A stretch of DNA of 64,000 nucleotides, taken from contig NZ_VRMJ01000036.1 in assembly GCF_009832745.1 (NCBI RefSeq), positions 62,001 to 126,000 of the forward strand. The letters run 5' to 3'. The translations under genes were made by a program, and so were the position numbers. The DNA comes from Polaribacter septentrionalilitoris (lineage in GTDB: Bacteria > Bacteroidota > Bacteroidia > Flavobacteriales > Flavobacteriaceae). The notes beneath the pieces were generated by a model, which saw nothing but the letters and a program-made list of their open reading frames with translations, was not told the origin of the DNA and ran no database searches. Below are positions 27,135 to 36,701 of this stretch, piece after piece (within the stretch, counting starts at the first letter, position 1; every line of letters begins with the position of its first letter).

Positions 27135-29201
27135 TTAAAAGTCGAAATACCAATTAAAAAGATCTGATCGTATTCCTGCAGTAAACCAAACTGTTGTACC
27201 TGATGGAAAACCAGGTAAAGCAGTATCAATATCAAAATTTCTGTATGAAAAACCTGCAAAAAGATTGGTTCTGTTTGATGGGTTAATTAAATAATTGGCT
27301 TGTATGTCTGCAATAAATATGTTTGCGGTATTTCCTTGCCCTAAAACATTACCTGTATCAGCAAATCTATCTTCATAAGATTGATAAATATCACCACCAT
27401 AACTTACTGCTTGATCTACAAAATCAAATCCTTTTTTACCTAAAATTAACTTTGCACTTCCACTCCATCTATCTTTTTTATAACGTGCAATTGCGATTGC
27501 TTCCCAGAAATTAGCTCCCCATAGATGCCCCATGGGTTGGCTATAATTACCATAATTTAAAGCTGATGTTTGGTGTGCAAAAGTATAAGGTCTTGCATAG
27601 TTATATTCTAATTGCAAGAAAAGATTATCAACTTGAAAAGCATCAAAATATTTTGCTCCTATTTGGTACGCAAATTTATTTTCCCATCTTCCAAGAGAAT
27701 TTAGTTTATTAAAAGAAAACTCGTCAACTACTAACTGAGAATACAGAGAAATTTGATTGCTTAATTTATACTTACCCGCTAAACCTAAAATAGCATTACC
27801 TGCATCTTCACCTCTGTTAAATTCTAAAGATCGGTAAAAAATTATCGGATTTAAAAAACCTGCATCAATACCATTTCCGCCTCTAGAAATTGCTGTTTCA
27901 AAGAAACCTAAGTTCAATCTATCATTTACATTAAAGGATAAATAATGAGCAGCAATATATTTTCTTGCATGTTCTTTTGGATCTAAAGCAGACGACAATG
28001 AAGGCTCTGTATTCCACATCCAGATGTTTGTATATTGAAACTTCCAAAGGTTGGCTTTTAGTTTTAAATAAGTTGTTGGTGCAGAAACATCAGACAAAAT
28101 AAAAGAACGATACCCATCACCTAGAAAATTCTTTCCGTTACCAAATTGAAATTGTAAATATTTATTTGGTGTATAGGCTAAGTAAGCTTCTGCTACTGGA
28201 TAATCGTGAGAATCTGTTCGATGTCTTTTTGTTTTTCCTCTTCCAGGAACTAGTCCTTCAGAATTTTTTGGTCTGACATTTAAAGCAGGATTTTCTATAA
28301 ACCTATTAATGTATTCTGCAAATCTTCCTTGACTTTCATAATATGTTGTAGAAAACGAAATCTTATCTAAAATTTCACCATTAACTTGTACAATTCTTGA
28401 GTTGTTAAAAGTATATGCTAAGTTAGAATTGTCTTTTCCTAATTGTGTATCTAAAAGAAAATCAACTGTAAACCAATAGTCTTTCTTTTTTATTTGTAGT
28501 AAATGTTCATTCCAAATTTTATTACCAACCCAAGTTTTTTTGTTTGGTTTTAAAAACTCTTTTTTCTCTTTGGTTAAATCATAATACTCACTAACTTCTG
28601 AATAAGTGTAGGGTTTTGAAGCAGTATGCGTTCCTTTTGCTTTATGCATTGCATATTCAAATTCTACATATCTACGGTGTGTAAACGGTATATTTAATTT
28701 ACTACTGTGTTCTAAAAACGTAGAATCTGCAATTCTGTTTTTTTCTACAACCTCTAAAATATCTATTTTTTTTGTCTTTTCTGTAGGACTAATTATTTCA
28801 TTGCTTTGTGTTCTATTGATAGGAAACGCGATTGGTAATTCGAACTGCATTTCTATTGCATGATTATTATACCAACCAGGAGTAATCTTTGGAAAATTAT
28901 CAAAAACTCTTTTTACTTCTTTTTTAATAGACTCATAGGGTGTATTTACATAAATCAATTTAAAATCACCTTGGGCTGTAACAACAAATATACTATTGGC
29001 TGTTCCTGTAAACTTTTCATTTTCTACAATTGCGGGTGTTTTGAATTCTGAAAAGAAATGTTTCTTGGTGGTTGCTAAAAAGCATTTTTGTATTGATTGA
29101 ATTTCTTCACCTTTACATACATCAAAAATTGGATATCTTTCTTGCTGTGAAAAAAATACTGATGGAAATAATAAAACTAGAAATAAATATTTTCTTACCA
29201 T
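27135..29201 (-). CDS. remB: RemB-like gliding protein: TonB-C-like domain plus Wzi-type barrel
   Basis: A 688-residue protein with a signal peptide (about residues 1-18, ending FFSQ). Residues 22-130 resemble the C-terminal domain of the TonB-like proteins in this window: paired cysteines (DVCKGEEIQSIQKCF), then IFVVTAQGDFKLIYVNTPY and KITPGWYNNHAIEMQFELPI. From about residue 230 a capsule-assembly Wzi-like outer-membrane barrel follows, with strand phrases such as YLQFQFGNGKNFLGDGYRS. In Flavobacterium johnsoniae RemB, recalled to have this barrel, takes part in gliding motility. The gene follows the acetyltransferase by one base and ends the deoC operon. The name is by recalled similarity, not a search. 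Confidence 0.75.
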   Translation of the reverse strand: MVRKYLFLVLLFPSVFFSQQERYPIFDVCKGEEIQSIQKCFLATTKKHFFSEFKTPAIVENEKFTGTANSIFVVTAQGDFKLIYVNTPYESIKKEVKRVFDNFPKITPGWYNNHAIEMQFELPIAFPINRTQSNEIISPTEKTKKIDILEVVEKNRIADSTFLEHSSKLNIPFTHRRYVEFEYAMHKAKGTHTASKPYTYSEVSEYYDLTKEKKEFLKPNKKTWVGNKIWNEHLLQIKKKDYWFTVDFLLDTQLGKDNSNLAYTFNNSRIVQVNGEILDKISFSTTYYESQGRFAEYINRFIENPALNVRPKNSEGLVPGRGKTKRHRTDSHDYPVAEAYLAYTPNKYLQFQFGNGKNFLGDGYRSFILSDVSAPTTYLKLKANLWKFQYTNIWMWNTEPSLSSALDPKEHARKYIAAHYLSFNVNDRLNLGFFETAISRGGNGIDAGFLNPIIFYRSLEFNRGEDAGNAILGLAGKYKLSNQISLYSQLVVDEFSFNKLNSLGRWENKFAYQIGAKYFDAFQVDNLFLQLEYNYARPYTFAHQTSALNYGNYSQPMGHLWGANFWEAIAIARYKKDRWSGSAKLILGKKGFDFVDQAVSYGGDIYQSYEDRFADTGNVLGQGNTANIFIADIQANYLINPSNRTNLFAGFSYRNFDIDTALPGFPSGTTVWFTAGIRSDLFNWYFDF

Positions 29202-29202
29202 T

Positions 29203-29775
29203 CTATACTTTTAAAACTGTATTATTTTTTAATTGATATTTTTGATGACTTTCTTTACAAACTGCTTCACCATTTTCATCAAAATTTAATTTGTGTCCGT
29301 ATTCACTTACCCATCCTATCTGTTTAGATGGATTACCAACCACCAAAGCATAAGGCAATACTTCTTTGGTTACCACTGCTCCTGCACCAATTAAGGCAAA
29401 TTCTCCAATAGTGTTTCCACAAATAATGGTGGCATTGGCACCAATACTTGCTCCTTTTTTGACTAGGGTTTTTTGATACTGATTTTTTCTTACAACAGCA
29501 CTTCTTGGATTTATGATGTTTGTAAACACCATTGAGGGTCCAAGAAAAACATCATCCTCACAAATAACTCCTGTATAAATAGAAACGTTGTTTTGAACCT
29601 TTACATTTTTACCTAGAACCACTTGCGGAGAAACCACCACATTTTGACCGATATTACATTGCGCACCAATTACGGCATTAGACATAATATGGCTAAAATG
29701 CCATATTTTTGTGTCTTTACCTATACTGCAGCCTTTATCTATGACAGCAGTTTCATGTGCAAAATAATCTTCCAA
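29203..29775 (-). CDS. Left-handed beta-helix N-acetyltransferase, WbpD-like
   Basis: A 190-residue hexapeptide-repeat protein. Repeats such as [39 protein letters not shown] and [20 protein letters not shown] form a left-handed beta helix. KIWHFSHI and the late GNPSKQIGW are typical of the WbpD/WlbB acetyltransferases that acetylate UDP-3-amino sugars for surface polysaccharides. The enzyme would act in the cytoplasm. It sits between deoC and remB, two and one bases apart, so the three are one transcript, but no other polysaccharide genes are present. Confidence 0.85.
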   Translation of the reverse strand: MEDYFAHETAVIDKGCSIGKDTKIWHFSHIMSNAVIGAQCNIGQNVVVSPQVVLGKNVKVQNNVSIYTGVICEDDVFLGPSMVFTNIINPRSAVVRKNQYQKTLVKKGASIGANATIICGNTIGEFALIGAGAVVTKEVLPYALVVGNPSKQIGWVSEYGHKLNFDENGEAVCKESHQKYQLKNNTVLKV

Positions 29776-29777
29776 AA

Positions 29778-30524
29778 TTAATATCCTATACTCGAGTTAT
29801 CTTCTTTATTTACAATTTGTTTAGAAGATGATGTACCAATTCTATCAACTCCTAAATTAATCATTTTTACTGCAGTTTCATAATCTCTTACACCACCAGC
29901 AGCTTTTATTTTTAATGGTTTTGCATTTTCTGCAATTAATTGCATGGTTTCAAATGTTGCTCCATTTGGTAAATTGTCTTTAGTTTTGAAAAATCCGGTA
30001 GATGATTTTACAAAAACCCAATCTGCTTTTTCTGCACCAAATTCATTAAAAACAATGCTTTTAATGAGTTGCGAAATTACAATTATTTCTTTGTTTGTAA
30101 GGGCAGCAACCTCAATTATCCATTTGACTACTTTTTGGTTTTCTAAACAAAGTTTTGTGCATTTGATAATCTCGTTTTTTACAAATTCTATTTCTCCTTT
30201 TTTAAAAGCTTCATAATTCACTACAAAATCTAACTCATCAGCCCCTAAATTAATTGCATTTTGAGCTTCTTCTAGTTTTTGTGCTGTTGTATAAGTACCT
30301 TCATAAAAACCAATCACAGTTCCGATAAGAATCTTATTATTTGATTCTTGCAACATTTTTTTTGCCAGCGGAATATATTTTGCACGAATCATCACCAATT
30401 TATAGTCATACAAAATTGCTTCATTTACTAAATCAACTACTTTTTGCTGATTTTCTTCTTCAGAGAGATTAGCTTGATCTGCTGTTTTTAAATATGTTGC
30501 GTCTAAATATTGACTAATTTTCAT
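29778..30524 (-). CDS. deoC: Deoxyribose-phosphate aldolase
   Basis: A 248-residue class I aldolase. The Schiff-base lysine is in [10 protein letters not shown] and the second catalytic lysine in [26 protein letters not shown] and [15 protein letters not shown] also match DeoC. It cleaves 2-deoxyribose-5-phosphate to glyceraldehyde-3-phosphate and acetaldehyde, for deoxynucleoside use. It is the first gene of the operon with the acetyltransferase and remB-like gene. A -7 box stands only four bases before the ATG. Confidence 0.95.
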   Translation of the reverse strand: MKISQYLDATYLKTADQANLSEEENQQKVVDLVNEAILYDYKLVMIRAKYIPLAKKMLQESNNKILIGTVIGFYEGTYTTAQKLEEAQNAINLGADELDFVVNYEAFKKGEIEFVKNEIIKCTKLCLENQKVVKWIIEVAALTNKEIIVISQLIKSIVFNEFGAEKADWVFVKSSTGFFKTKDNLPNGATFETMQLIAENAKPLKIKAAGGVRDYETAVKMINLGVDRIGTSSSKQIVNKEDNSSIGY

Positions 30525-30528
30525 TTTA

Positions 30529-30536
30529 CAAAAGTA
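30529..30536 (-). promoter_or_regulatory. -7 promoter element of deoC
   Basis: Minus-strand TACTTTTG matches TAnnTTTG. It ends four bases before the ATG, which would give a leaderless transcript. Confidence 0.45.
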
Positions 30537-30555
30537 AGAAATAATAAAACTCAGC

Positions 30556-30587
30556 CATTAAAAAACCCAACCTTTTGGTTGGGTTTT
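30556..30587 (-). terminator. Terminator of the second TonB-like gene
   Basis: A perfect 11-bp stem AAAACCCAACC / GGTTGGGTTTT with loop TTTT, just after the stop at 30592 on the minus strand. It isolates the TonB-like gene from deoC. Confidence 0.9.
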
Positions 30588-30591
30588 AATT

Positions 30592-31332
30592 TTATTCAAC
30601 ACTGAATGCAATTGGTAAATTGTATCTAACCTTTACTGTTCGCATATTTTGTTTTCCCGGTTTAAACTTGGGGAGTTTTCTAATAATTCTATTGGCTTCT
30701 TTTTCTAATGCTTTGTGAGTAGCCCTTATTTTAATGTTTACAACTTCACCTTTATCATCAATAACAAATTGTGTAAATATTTTATGTTTGCCTGAGCGCA
30801 AACCAATTTCATTTGCCAATTCTACATTAAAATTACGGGTTACAAACTGTTTCATCTTTTTATCAAAACAAACCTTGCTTGCTTCTTTTGAGAGGTCTTC
30901 ACATCCTTTAAAAATGGGTGTATATTGTACAAAATCATAAGGAACATCTTCTTTTATATCTTCTTTTATTTTTACCTCATCTACTTTATCAATATCAATT
31001 AATTCTGGGTCAATATCTGTAGTATTAAATATTTTGACTTCTGGTAAATCATTGTTTCCTTTTTTAATTTCATCAGGAATTAATTTTTGAACCTTTTTAG
31101 GAAACTCTAACTTAGGTTCAGGTTTTACTTCTTTTACAAATTTGACAACTCTATCTGGTTCTAGATAGAGAATCTTAGGTTCATAAACGTTACTGATAGG
31201 TATTGATTTTTGTTCGGTTTGGTGCTCTAAAGAGATATAAACGATAAAGAGCACTAATACAAGTCCTAACTGGGTAAAAATGTTAGAGAACTTTTCTAAT
31301 TGTTTGGTTGGTAGTTTTTTTGAGTTTTTCAT
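30592..31332 (-). CDS. TonB-like energy transducer protein (paralogue 2 of 3)
   Basis: The 246-residue product has the same order as the genes at 16787 and 49668. The membrane segment is FTQLGLVLVLFIVYISLEH (about residues 19-37). A linker with VKEVKPEPKLEFPKK and acidic stretches follows, then the TonB-like C-terminal domain from FKGCEDLSKEASKVCF to VRYNLPIAFSVE. The paired cysteines are kept. It lacks the long proline run of the other two and has the most diverged linker. It is a single-gene transcript with its own terminator. Confidence 0.83.
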   Translation of the reverse strand: MKNSKKLPTKQLEKFSNIFTQLGLVLVLFIVYISLEHQTEQKSIPISNVYEPKILYLEPDRVVKFVKEVKPEPKLEFPKKVQKLIPDEIKKGNNDLPEVKIFNTTDIDPELIDIDKVDEVKIKEDIKEDVPYDFVQYTPIFKGCEDLSKEASKVCFDKKMKQFVTRNFNVELANEIGLRSGKHKIFTQFVIDDKGEVVNIKIRATHKALEKEANRIIRKLPKFKPGKQNMRTVKVRYNLPIAFSVE

Positions 31333-31380
31333 AATTAGAAAGTTTTAAATGTTAAAGACTTGTTAAAAACAAATAGCATG

Positions 31381-31415
31381 CCATAAAAAAACAGCATCGA
31401 AATATCGATGCTGTT
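31381..31415 (-). terminator. Terminator at the end of the first duplicated module
   Basis: A perfect 11-bp stem AACAGCATCGA / TCGATGCTGTT with loop AATA, followed on the minus strand by a T run. It closes the DUF4412-surface protein-lipoprotein transcript. Confidence 0.88.
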
Positions 31416-31469
31416 ACAGAATTAAAAATATTAAGTTTTAATTTTTTTCTTTCTCTTCTTCTATAGATC

Positions 31470-32186
31470 TTACCAACTGTAAGTCATATTTGTATTATAG
31501 TCTGTATACAATCCTGAACCTGAAGCTGTCCACTCATAAAGGCTTGCTAAAAATGTACCTTCATAAACTTTCATGTTTCCAGAATTATTGCTGTTAGATT
31601 CTAAAACTAATTTATAACCATCAGTATCTAATTCAATTTTAGTTGTATCAGTTTCTACCCACCATTTTATGGTTGTATACGCTACATTATCTATATATAA
31701 ACTTGCTTCTGCATAACTACCATCTTTTAATTGATAACCGTCCATAAATTTACCTGTAAAATCTAGTGAAACAATACTATATTCAAAATTATATCTGTTT
31801 GATGTTTCAGAAATAACATAAGTTACAGAAACTCCGTCTGCAGACCAAGTATATGTTTGTGTATTCAAAATACTTTCTTTTGAAGCTGATTTAGCACCTG
31901 ATGGAACTGATGTTGCATTTGCAGGTACAGTAAATAAAGTTGCAAAAGACGATCCTAAAAGCTTTAATGTTTCAAATTGAGCATTAGCTTGTTGCGCATA
32001 CTGATTATTTGAGGCTGATAATGCTGCAGGTACAGACAATGCTTGAATATCTTTTACAAAATCTTGCATCACTTTTTCTGAAAGCGGTTCTCCTTCTAGA
32101 GCATCATTATCATTACTGCTACATGAAGTTGCTACTAATACGGCTACTAAGGCTAATACTGTAAATAATTTGTTTGTAATTTTCAT
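31470..32186 (-). CDS. Lipoprotein of unknown function, last gene of module A
   Basis: This protein of 238 residues has a lipoprotein signal with VLVATSCSSNDND, the cysteine being the likely lipidation site. The rest is acidic and beta-rich, with no recognised family. The start is set at ATG 32186: the 9 bases before it (CAAAAACT plus a flanking A) also precede the start of the surface-protein gene at 35193. The alternative ATG at 32204 adds only MKITKT, a near copy of the true start. It follows the BspA-like gene closely and is probably exposed on the outer membrane. It may partner the surface protein. Confidence 0.7.
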   Translation of the reverse strand: MKITNKLFTVLALVAVLVATSCSSNDNDALEGEPLSEKVMQDFVKDIQALSVPAALSASNNQYAQQANAQFETLKLLGSSFATLFTVPANATSVPSGAKSASKESILNTQTYTWSADGVSVTYVISETSNRYNFEYSIVSLDFTGKFMDGYQLKDGSYAEASLYIDNVAYTTIKWWVETDTTKIELDTDGYKLVLESNSNNSGNMKVYEGTFLASLYEWTASGSGLYTDYNTNMTYSW

Positions 32187-32214
32187 AGTTTTTGTGATTT
32201 TCATAGTTTAATTT

Positions 32215-35193
32215 TTACTTAATAATTAGTTTTTTGGAAACTGACCTATTTCCTGAGGTTGCTTTTACGATATAAATTCCTTTTGCAAATTTAGATGTAT
32301 TTATTTTTTGCTTGGAATTTATGTTTTTTTCTTCAAACATTTTTACTCCAATGCTATTAAATATCTGAATTTTATCAATAGTATTCTCATTCTCTAATTT
32401 AACTGAAAAACTTGATGAAGCTGGGTTTGGATAAAGAAGCAAGTTATTCTTTAATTCATAGAAGTTATCTACAGACAACACACTAGAATCTTCAACTTTT
32501 AGGGTAAAAGTACCTGCTTCTAATTTAGAACTTGTTCCTTTAGATGAAGCTGATTCTATCCAAATTTTTAAATAAAATTTTGTGCCAACTGTTAAGTTAT
32601 TTAAAGAAATACTTGTACCACAAGCTATTGGTGATATACTTGTACAAGATGCATAAATGGCAAATTTAAGTACGCCTTCTCCTGGAGTTCCTTGAACACT
32701 AAACTCGCCAGTTGCTGGCACAGTTACAGAATACCAAACATCTGTAAGTACAGTAACTGTAGCACAACTAGGATTATTATTTGCTGTACCACTATTTACA
32801 TCTCCTAAAACTTGCTGACCAAAAACTAATGGAATTGCATTTGCACAATCATCATTTGCAGGGGCACAATCTGTCGCATAAAAGGCTGTACCATCTTTGT
32901 TTGGCCAATTTGCATTGCTGTAAGAAGCATTATCAACTTCAATACATGTTAAATTTGGATTTCCTGTTGCACTAAATATTGTAATAATTGAATTGTTTCC
33001 GTTTTTTATTCCTAAACTCTCTAAATTATTATCATCAACATCTAACCAAAATAAATTTGTATTTTGTCTTAGATCAACTTGTTTAAGTTGATTCTCATTA
33101 GAAATAAGAGATGTTAACTTTGTATTAGAATTTGTGTTGATTAAGGTAAGTTGATTTTTATAACATGATAAAGTCTCTAAATCTGTTAAAAAATGAATTT
33201 CTAAACTGGTTAGATTATTCTCACCTACGTCAACATTTTTAAGTTTTGTATTTTTTGATAAATCTATAGAGGTAAGCTGATTATTTGCTAGAAACAGTTT
33301 TTCTAACAATACATTTTTACTTAAATATATGGATGAAATTTGATTGTTTGCTGCATCTAATTCTATCAGATTTATAAAATCTTCTATTCCAGTTAAATCT
33401 GTAATGTTTTTATCTTTGACAACAACTTTAGTAATATTTTCGATATCAGTAGTTAATACTTGTCCATTTATGGTTCCATCAGAATCGATATTTTCGTCAA
33501 TTAAATACTGCTCGAAATTTGCATCTGGAATCACAGTGATATCAATACAATCTTTAGTATCTCCTGAAATGTTCCAGTTATTTGGAGCAGAAGTTAGTAT
33601 GGTTCTAGCAGTTTCTCCCACACAATATTGTAAACCTGATGCCCCTAATGAAACATTTGATTTTAACGTTTGTGTTGCCCAACCTTTTAATAAAGCATCG
33701 TAATTACTTCTTGATAAGTCTGAGTTATTTAACATACCTGTCATTCTTTTAACTTTACTAACATTCCAATTACTCAAGTTTTGATTAAAAGCAAGCGCAT
33801 TAGAAAACATACCAGACATTGTGGTAACATTGCCTACATCCCAATCACTAATATCTTGGTTAAAATTGCCCGTGTTAGCAAACACCCCTTCCATATCAGT
33901 TACATTAGAAACATTCCAACCACTAATATCTTTATTAAAATCTCTTGCGCCATAAAACATACCCTCCATATTTGTAACACTAGATACATTCCAATTTCCT
34001 ATATCTTGATTAAAAGAATTTGCATCTCGAAACATATCTTCCATATCAGTAACGCTACTTACATCCCAACTTCCAATATCTTGATTAAAAACGACTCTAT
34101 CTCCATCAAACATAGACTCCATAGTTGTAACATTACTAACATTCCAGTTGCCAATATCTTGGTTAAATGCATTTGTATCTTTAAACATTTCTTCCATATC
34201 TGTAACATTGCTCACATTCCAACCACCAATATTTTGGTTAAAAATATCTGCACTGTTAAACATACCTCTCATATTAGTAACACTACTTACATTCCAATTG
34301 CCAATATCTTGGTTAAAGCTTATTGCATTTCTAAACATAGTGCTCATATTGGTTACATTAATCACATTCCAACTACCAATATTTTGATTAAAAAGAACTG
34401 CATTATAAAACATTTCTTCCATGTCTGTAACACTAATCACATTCCAACCGCCAATATCTTGGTTAAATCTTAAAGAACCTGAAAATATTCTGCTCATAGA
34501 GGTAACTTTACTCACATTCCAATTACCAATATCCTGATCAAAGTAATCTGTACCACCAAACATAGATTTCATATTAGTAACATTACTAACATCCCAACCA
34601 CCAATATCTTGATTAAAATACGTTCCAAAAAACATACCCTCCATATTCCTAACATTGCTTACATCCCAACTACTAATATCTTGATTAAAGTCTGAGTTAG
34701 AAAACATATAACTCATATCTGTAATGTTGCTAACGTCCCAATTGTCTAAGCTTTGGTTAATACCGGCAGTAAAAAACATATAGGTCATGTTGGTTGCGTT
34801 ACTTAAATTTGGGCTATCTGTGGCATTAATACTTAAATTGTCGCATTGTACAAAAGCATGAGCCATAGTTAACCACGGGTTGTTCCCCCATTGCTCTATC
34901 GTTTTTATTCTAAGTCTAGAACCACCTATACCAAAATAAATAGCTGGGAAAGTTCCTGTAATTGTTACTGTATAAGTATCTTTTGTTGCGTAAGTGTGTT
35001 TTGCGTCTTGTGTTAGACCACTAGATGTGGTTCCATCTCCCCAATTTACAGAGTAGTTGTAAGTATATTCACCCCAATTTGTAGGAATGGTAATTTCTTG
35101 ATTATCTTTAGTAGTTTCCCAAGTTGTGATAAATTGTCCAAATGAAATTTGAACAAAAAAAATAAAGAGTAGTGTTTGTAGTTTTGTTTTCAT
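32215..35193 (-). CDS. BspA-like repeat surface protein with T9SS sorting domain (module A)
   Basis: A 992-residue secreted protein. In order: signal peptide (residues 1-19), a PKD-like start (VNWGDGTTSSG), 14 BspA/DUF285 repeats of 24-26 residues (about residues 145-493, pattern FNQDIGxWNVSxVTxMxxMF), a stretch of leucine-rich repeats (about 598-770), a beta domain opening NDDCANAIPL, and a C-terminal type A sorting domain (LLLYPNPASSSFSVKL to SVSKKLIIK). It should be exported by SprA and attached to the surface. BspA-type repeats often mediate adhesion. It lies 15 bases downstream of the DUF4412 gene and upstream of a lipoprotein gene in one transcript. Confidence 0.92.
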   Translation of the reverse strand: MKTKLQTLLFIFFVQISFGQFITTWETTKDNQEITIPTNWGEYTYNYSVNWGDGTTSSGLTQDAKHTYATKDTYTVTITGTFPAIYFGIGGSRLRIKTIEQWGNNPWLTMAHAFVQCDNLSINATDSPNLSNATNMTYMFFTAGINQSLDNWDVSNITDMSYMFSNSDFNQDISSWDVSNVRNMEGMFFGTYFNQDIGGWDVSNVTNMKSMFGGTDYFDQDIGNWNVSKVTSMSRIFSGSLRFNQDIGGWNVISVTDMEEMFYNAVLFNQNIGSWNVINVTNMSTMFRNAISFNQDIGNWNVSSVTNMRGMFNSADIFNQNIGGWNVSNVTDMEEMFKDTNAFNQDIGNWNVSNVTTMESMFDGDRVVFNQDIGSWDVSSVTDMEDMFRDANSFNQDIGNWNVSSVTNMEGMFYGARDFNKDISGWNVSNVTDMEGVFANTGNFNQDISDWDVGNVTTMSGMFSNALAFNQNLSNWNVSKVKRMTGMLNNSDLSRSNYDALLKGWATQTLKSNVSLGASGLQYCVGETARTILTSAPNNWNISGDTKDCIDITVIPDANFEQYLIDENIDSDGTINGQVLTTDIENITKVVVKDKNITDLTGIEDFINLIELDAANNQISSIYLSKNVLLEKLFLANNQLTSIDLSKNTKLKNVDVGENNLTSLEIHFLTDLETLSCYKNQLTLINTNSNTKLTSLISNENQLKQVDLRQNTNLFWLDVDDNNLESLGIKNGNNSIITIFSATGNPNLTCIEVDNASYSNANWPNKDGTAFYATDCAPANDDCANAIPLVFGQQVLGDVNSGTANNNPSCATVTVLTDVWYSVTVPATGEFSVQGTPGEGVLKFAIYASCTSISPIACGTSISLNNLTVGTKFYLKIWIESASSKGTSSKLEAGTFTLKVEDSSVLSVDNFYELKNNLLLYPNPASSSFSVKLENENTIDKIQIFNSIGVKMFEEKNINSKQKINTSKFAKGIYIVKATSGNRSVSKKLIIK
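33724..34821 (-). repeat. Tandem array of about fourteen 72-78 bp coding repeats
   Basis: The DNA encoding the BspA-like repeats is periodic at 75 bases, with near-identical cores such as ATTCCAA..CC(A/G)ATATCTTGGTTAAA on the plus strand. Neighbouring units are similar enough for slippage or recombination to change copy number. Spurious open frames on the plus strand come from the same periodicity. Confidence 0.88.
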
Positions 35194-35208
35194 AGTTTTT
35201 GTTTTTTT

Positions 35209-36603
35209 TTAAAATCCCATTTTTCTGTATTCATTACTGTTGATTTTTACATTTTTATCAGTAACATTGGTAACTTTTATTTTAAAATTTTTACCTTGAT
35301 GTGTAGAATTTAACTCTAAAACAAATCCATTTAAATATGGGTTATTCATTTTCATACCTAACATTGGTAATTCTATATTTTGAATTGGGAATTCTTTAGA
35401 AACCCAAAAACTTACAGAACCTTTAGAATTGGTATAATCGTAATCTACTTTATACTCTTGGCAAGTGTAGCCTAAAATGGTTTTTGTATTTCCTGTTTTT
35501 TTATATTCGAAATCTGCTCCATCAGGTATTTTGTCATCCATATCATATTGACCTCCCATTTGTTCTAATGAAGTTGCTTTTTTCATTTTCATACCTGCAA
35601 CATCCATAAAACCTATAGATGCTTTTGGAGTCATTACCATAAGCATAGTTCCTTGACCTTGCATTTCTTTTGGTGCTACAGACATTCCCCAGATATCAGG
35701 ATAATTCCCTAAAAGAAACTCTATAGGGTATTTATCTCCTCTTTCATCAGTAATCTCAACTGCTATAGCTTTGTTAAAAGCAAATGTAGAAGGTATATTT
35801 ACAGTAGGTGAAAGTTTTTCTTTCATATATTTTTTATCTGCATCTGTGAGTTCTGTTTTTTGAGTGTTTTTATTTTCTACTTGTTTAAACTCTCTTGTAA
35901 CACTATATTTTGGAGATGTTGTAGAAATACTACCTGTTAAATTAGCAATCGTTGTTCCTCCTATACCTAAATTATCAGTTGTTGTTGAATGATCGTCTAT
36001 ATTAGCTTTTCCATTAAATGAAATCATAATATTTTGATCTTTATTAAACATTACAGTTACTGTTCCACTACTAAATTTAACTTCTTGCTGACCTGCTCTT
36101 ACTTTTTGATCAAAATCATATTTTCCTTTTACCAAAGCATCATAATCTAATTGTAATGTTGCTTCTTCTGGAATTTTAAACGTTTTATTTTTAAGGTTTT
36201 TAATATCTGTAATATTCTTTAAATTAAGAATATAACCATCATGAACATCCACTCCAAAAGTATCCCAGTAACCAACAATTTTTACTTTATCCCCTATTTT
36301 TTCTACATTAGTTTGAGTTAGTTGATTTATAGAAGTTGTACCATATAATTTGGAATGATTTATAGTAGCATTACCATAAGATTTTTTAGGAACAAACGTT
36401 TTCTTTTCTTTTTTCTTAGTTTTCTTTTTACCTTTTAATAAACTATCTATTTTTTTATCGGTTTCTTTTTCTACTTTGTTTTCAATTTTTTGTTGTACTT
36501 TTTTCTTTAGTTTTTTCCAAAATTGAGCATTAGAGGTATTTGCAAAACATATTGATAGAATAAGAAATGCGGTTAGCGTTTTGTAGTTAGTTTTTAGCTT
36601 CAT
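35209..36603 (-). CDS. DUF4412 domain protein, long form (module A)
   Basis: The 464-residue protein has a signal peptide (about residues 1-26) and a strongly basic amphipathic start to the mature chain (QFWKKLKKKVQQKIENKVEK). A lysine-rich linker, a middle beta domain of about 200 residues and a C-terminal DUF4412 domain (KTGNTKTILGYTCQEYKVDY, then FPIQNIELPMLGMKMN, GFVLELNSTHQGK) follow. DUF4412 has no established function. The gene at 42908-43663 is a shorter paralogue lacking the middle domain. It starts opposite the sigma factor gene at 36702, the two sharing a 98-base control region. Confidence 0.8.
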   Translation of the reverse strand: MKLKTNYKTLTAFLILSICFANTSNAQFWKKLKKKVQQKIENKVEKETDKKIDSLLKGKKKTKKKEKKTFVPKKSYGNATINHSKLYGTTSINQLTQTNVEKIGDKVKIVGYWDTFGVDVHDGYILNLKNITDIKNLKNKTFKIPEEATLQLDYDALVKGKYDFDQKVRAGQQEVKFSSGTVTVMFNKDQNIMISFNGKANIDDHSTTTDNLGIGGTTIANLTGSISTTSPKYSVTREFKQVENKNTQKTELTDADKKYMKEKLSPTVNIPSTFAFNKAIAVEITDERGDKYPIEFLLGNYPDIWGMSVAPKEMQGQGTMLMVMTPKASIGFMDVAGMKMKKATSLEQMGGQYDMDDKIPDGADFEYKKTGNTKTILGYTCQEYKVDYDYTNSKGSVSFWVSKEFPIQNIELPMLGMKMNNPYLNGFVLELNSTHQGKNFKIKVTNVTDKNVKINSNEYRKMGF

Positions 36604-36640
36604 TTTTAAAGTTTTTTCTTTTTAGTGATTCTAAAACCAA

Positions 36641-36683
36641 AAGGTTAACATTTTTTATTTATTTTTAATTTTTTGTTAACCTT
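36641..36683. promoter_or_regulatory. Inverted repeat between DUF4412 and sigma genes, module A
   Basis: AAGGTTAACA (36641-36650) and TGTTAACCTT (36674-36683) are perfect 10-bp inverted arms with a 23-base T-rich spacer. The right arm and the following CACCATTTTC-like bases align with the module B control region at 43720-43760. It is a candidate operator or ECF promoter pair for the divergent genes. Confidence 0.6.
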
Positions 36684-36701
36684 ACCATTTTCAAAACATT
36701 A

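Noticed and set aside
33781-34473. Open frame of 230 codons on the plus strand
   Set aside because: It is the reverse-strand image of the BspA repeats; the repetitive His/Ile-rich product has no start context and no known family.
33724-34821. CRISPR-like regular repeats
   Set aside because: The repeats are coding, 72-78 bp with no spacers, and translate to BspA motifs.
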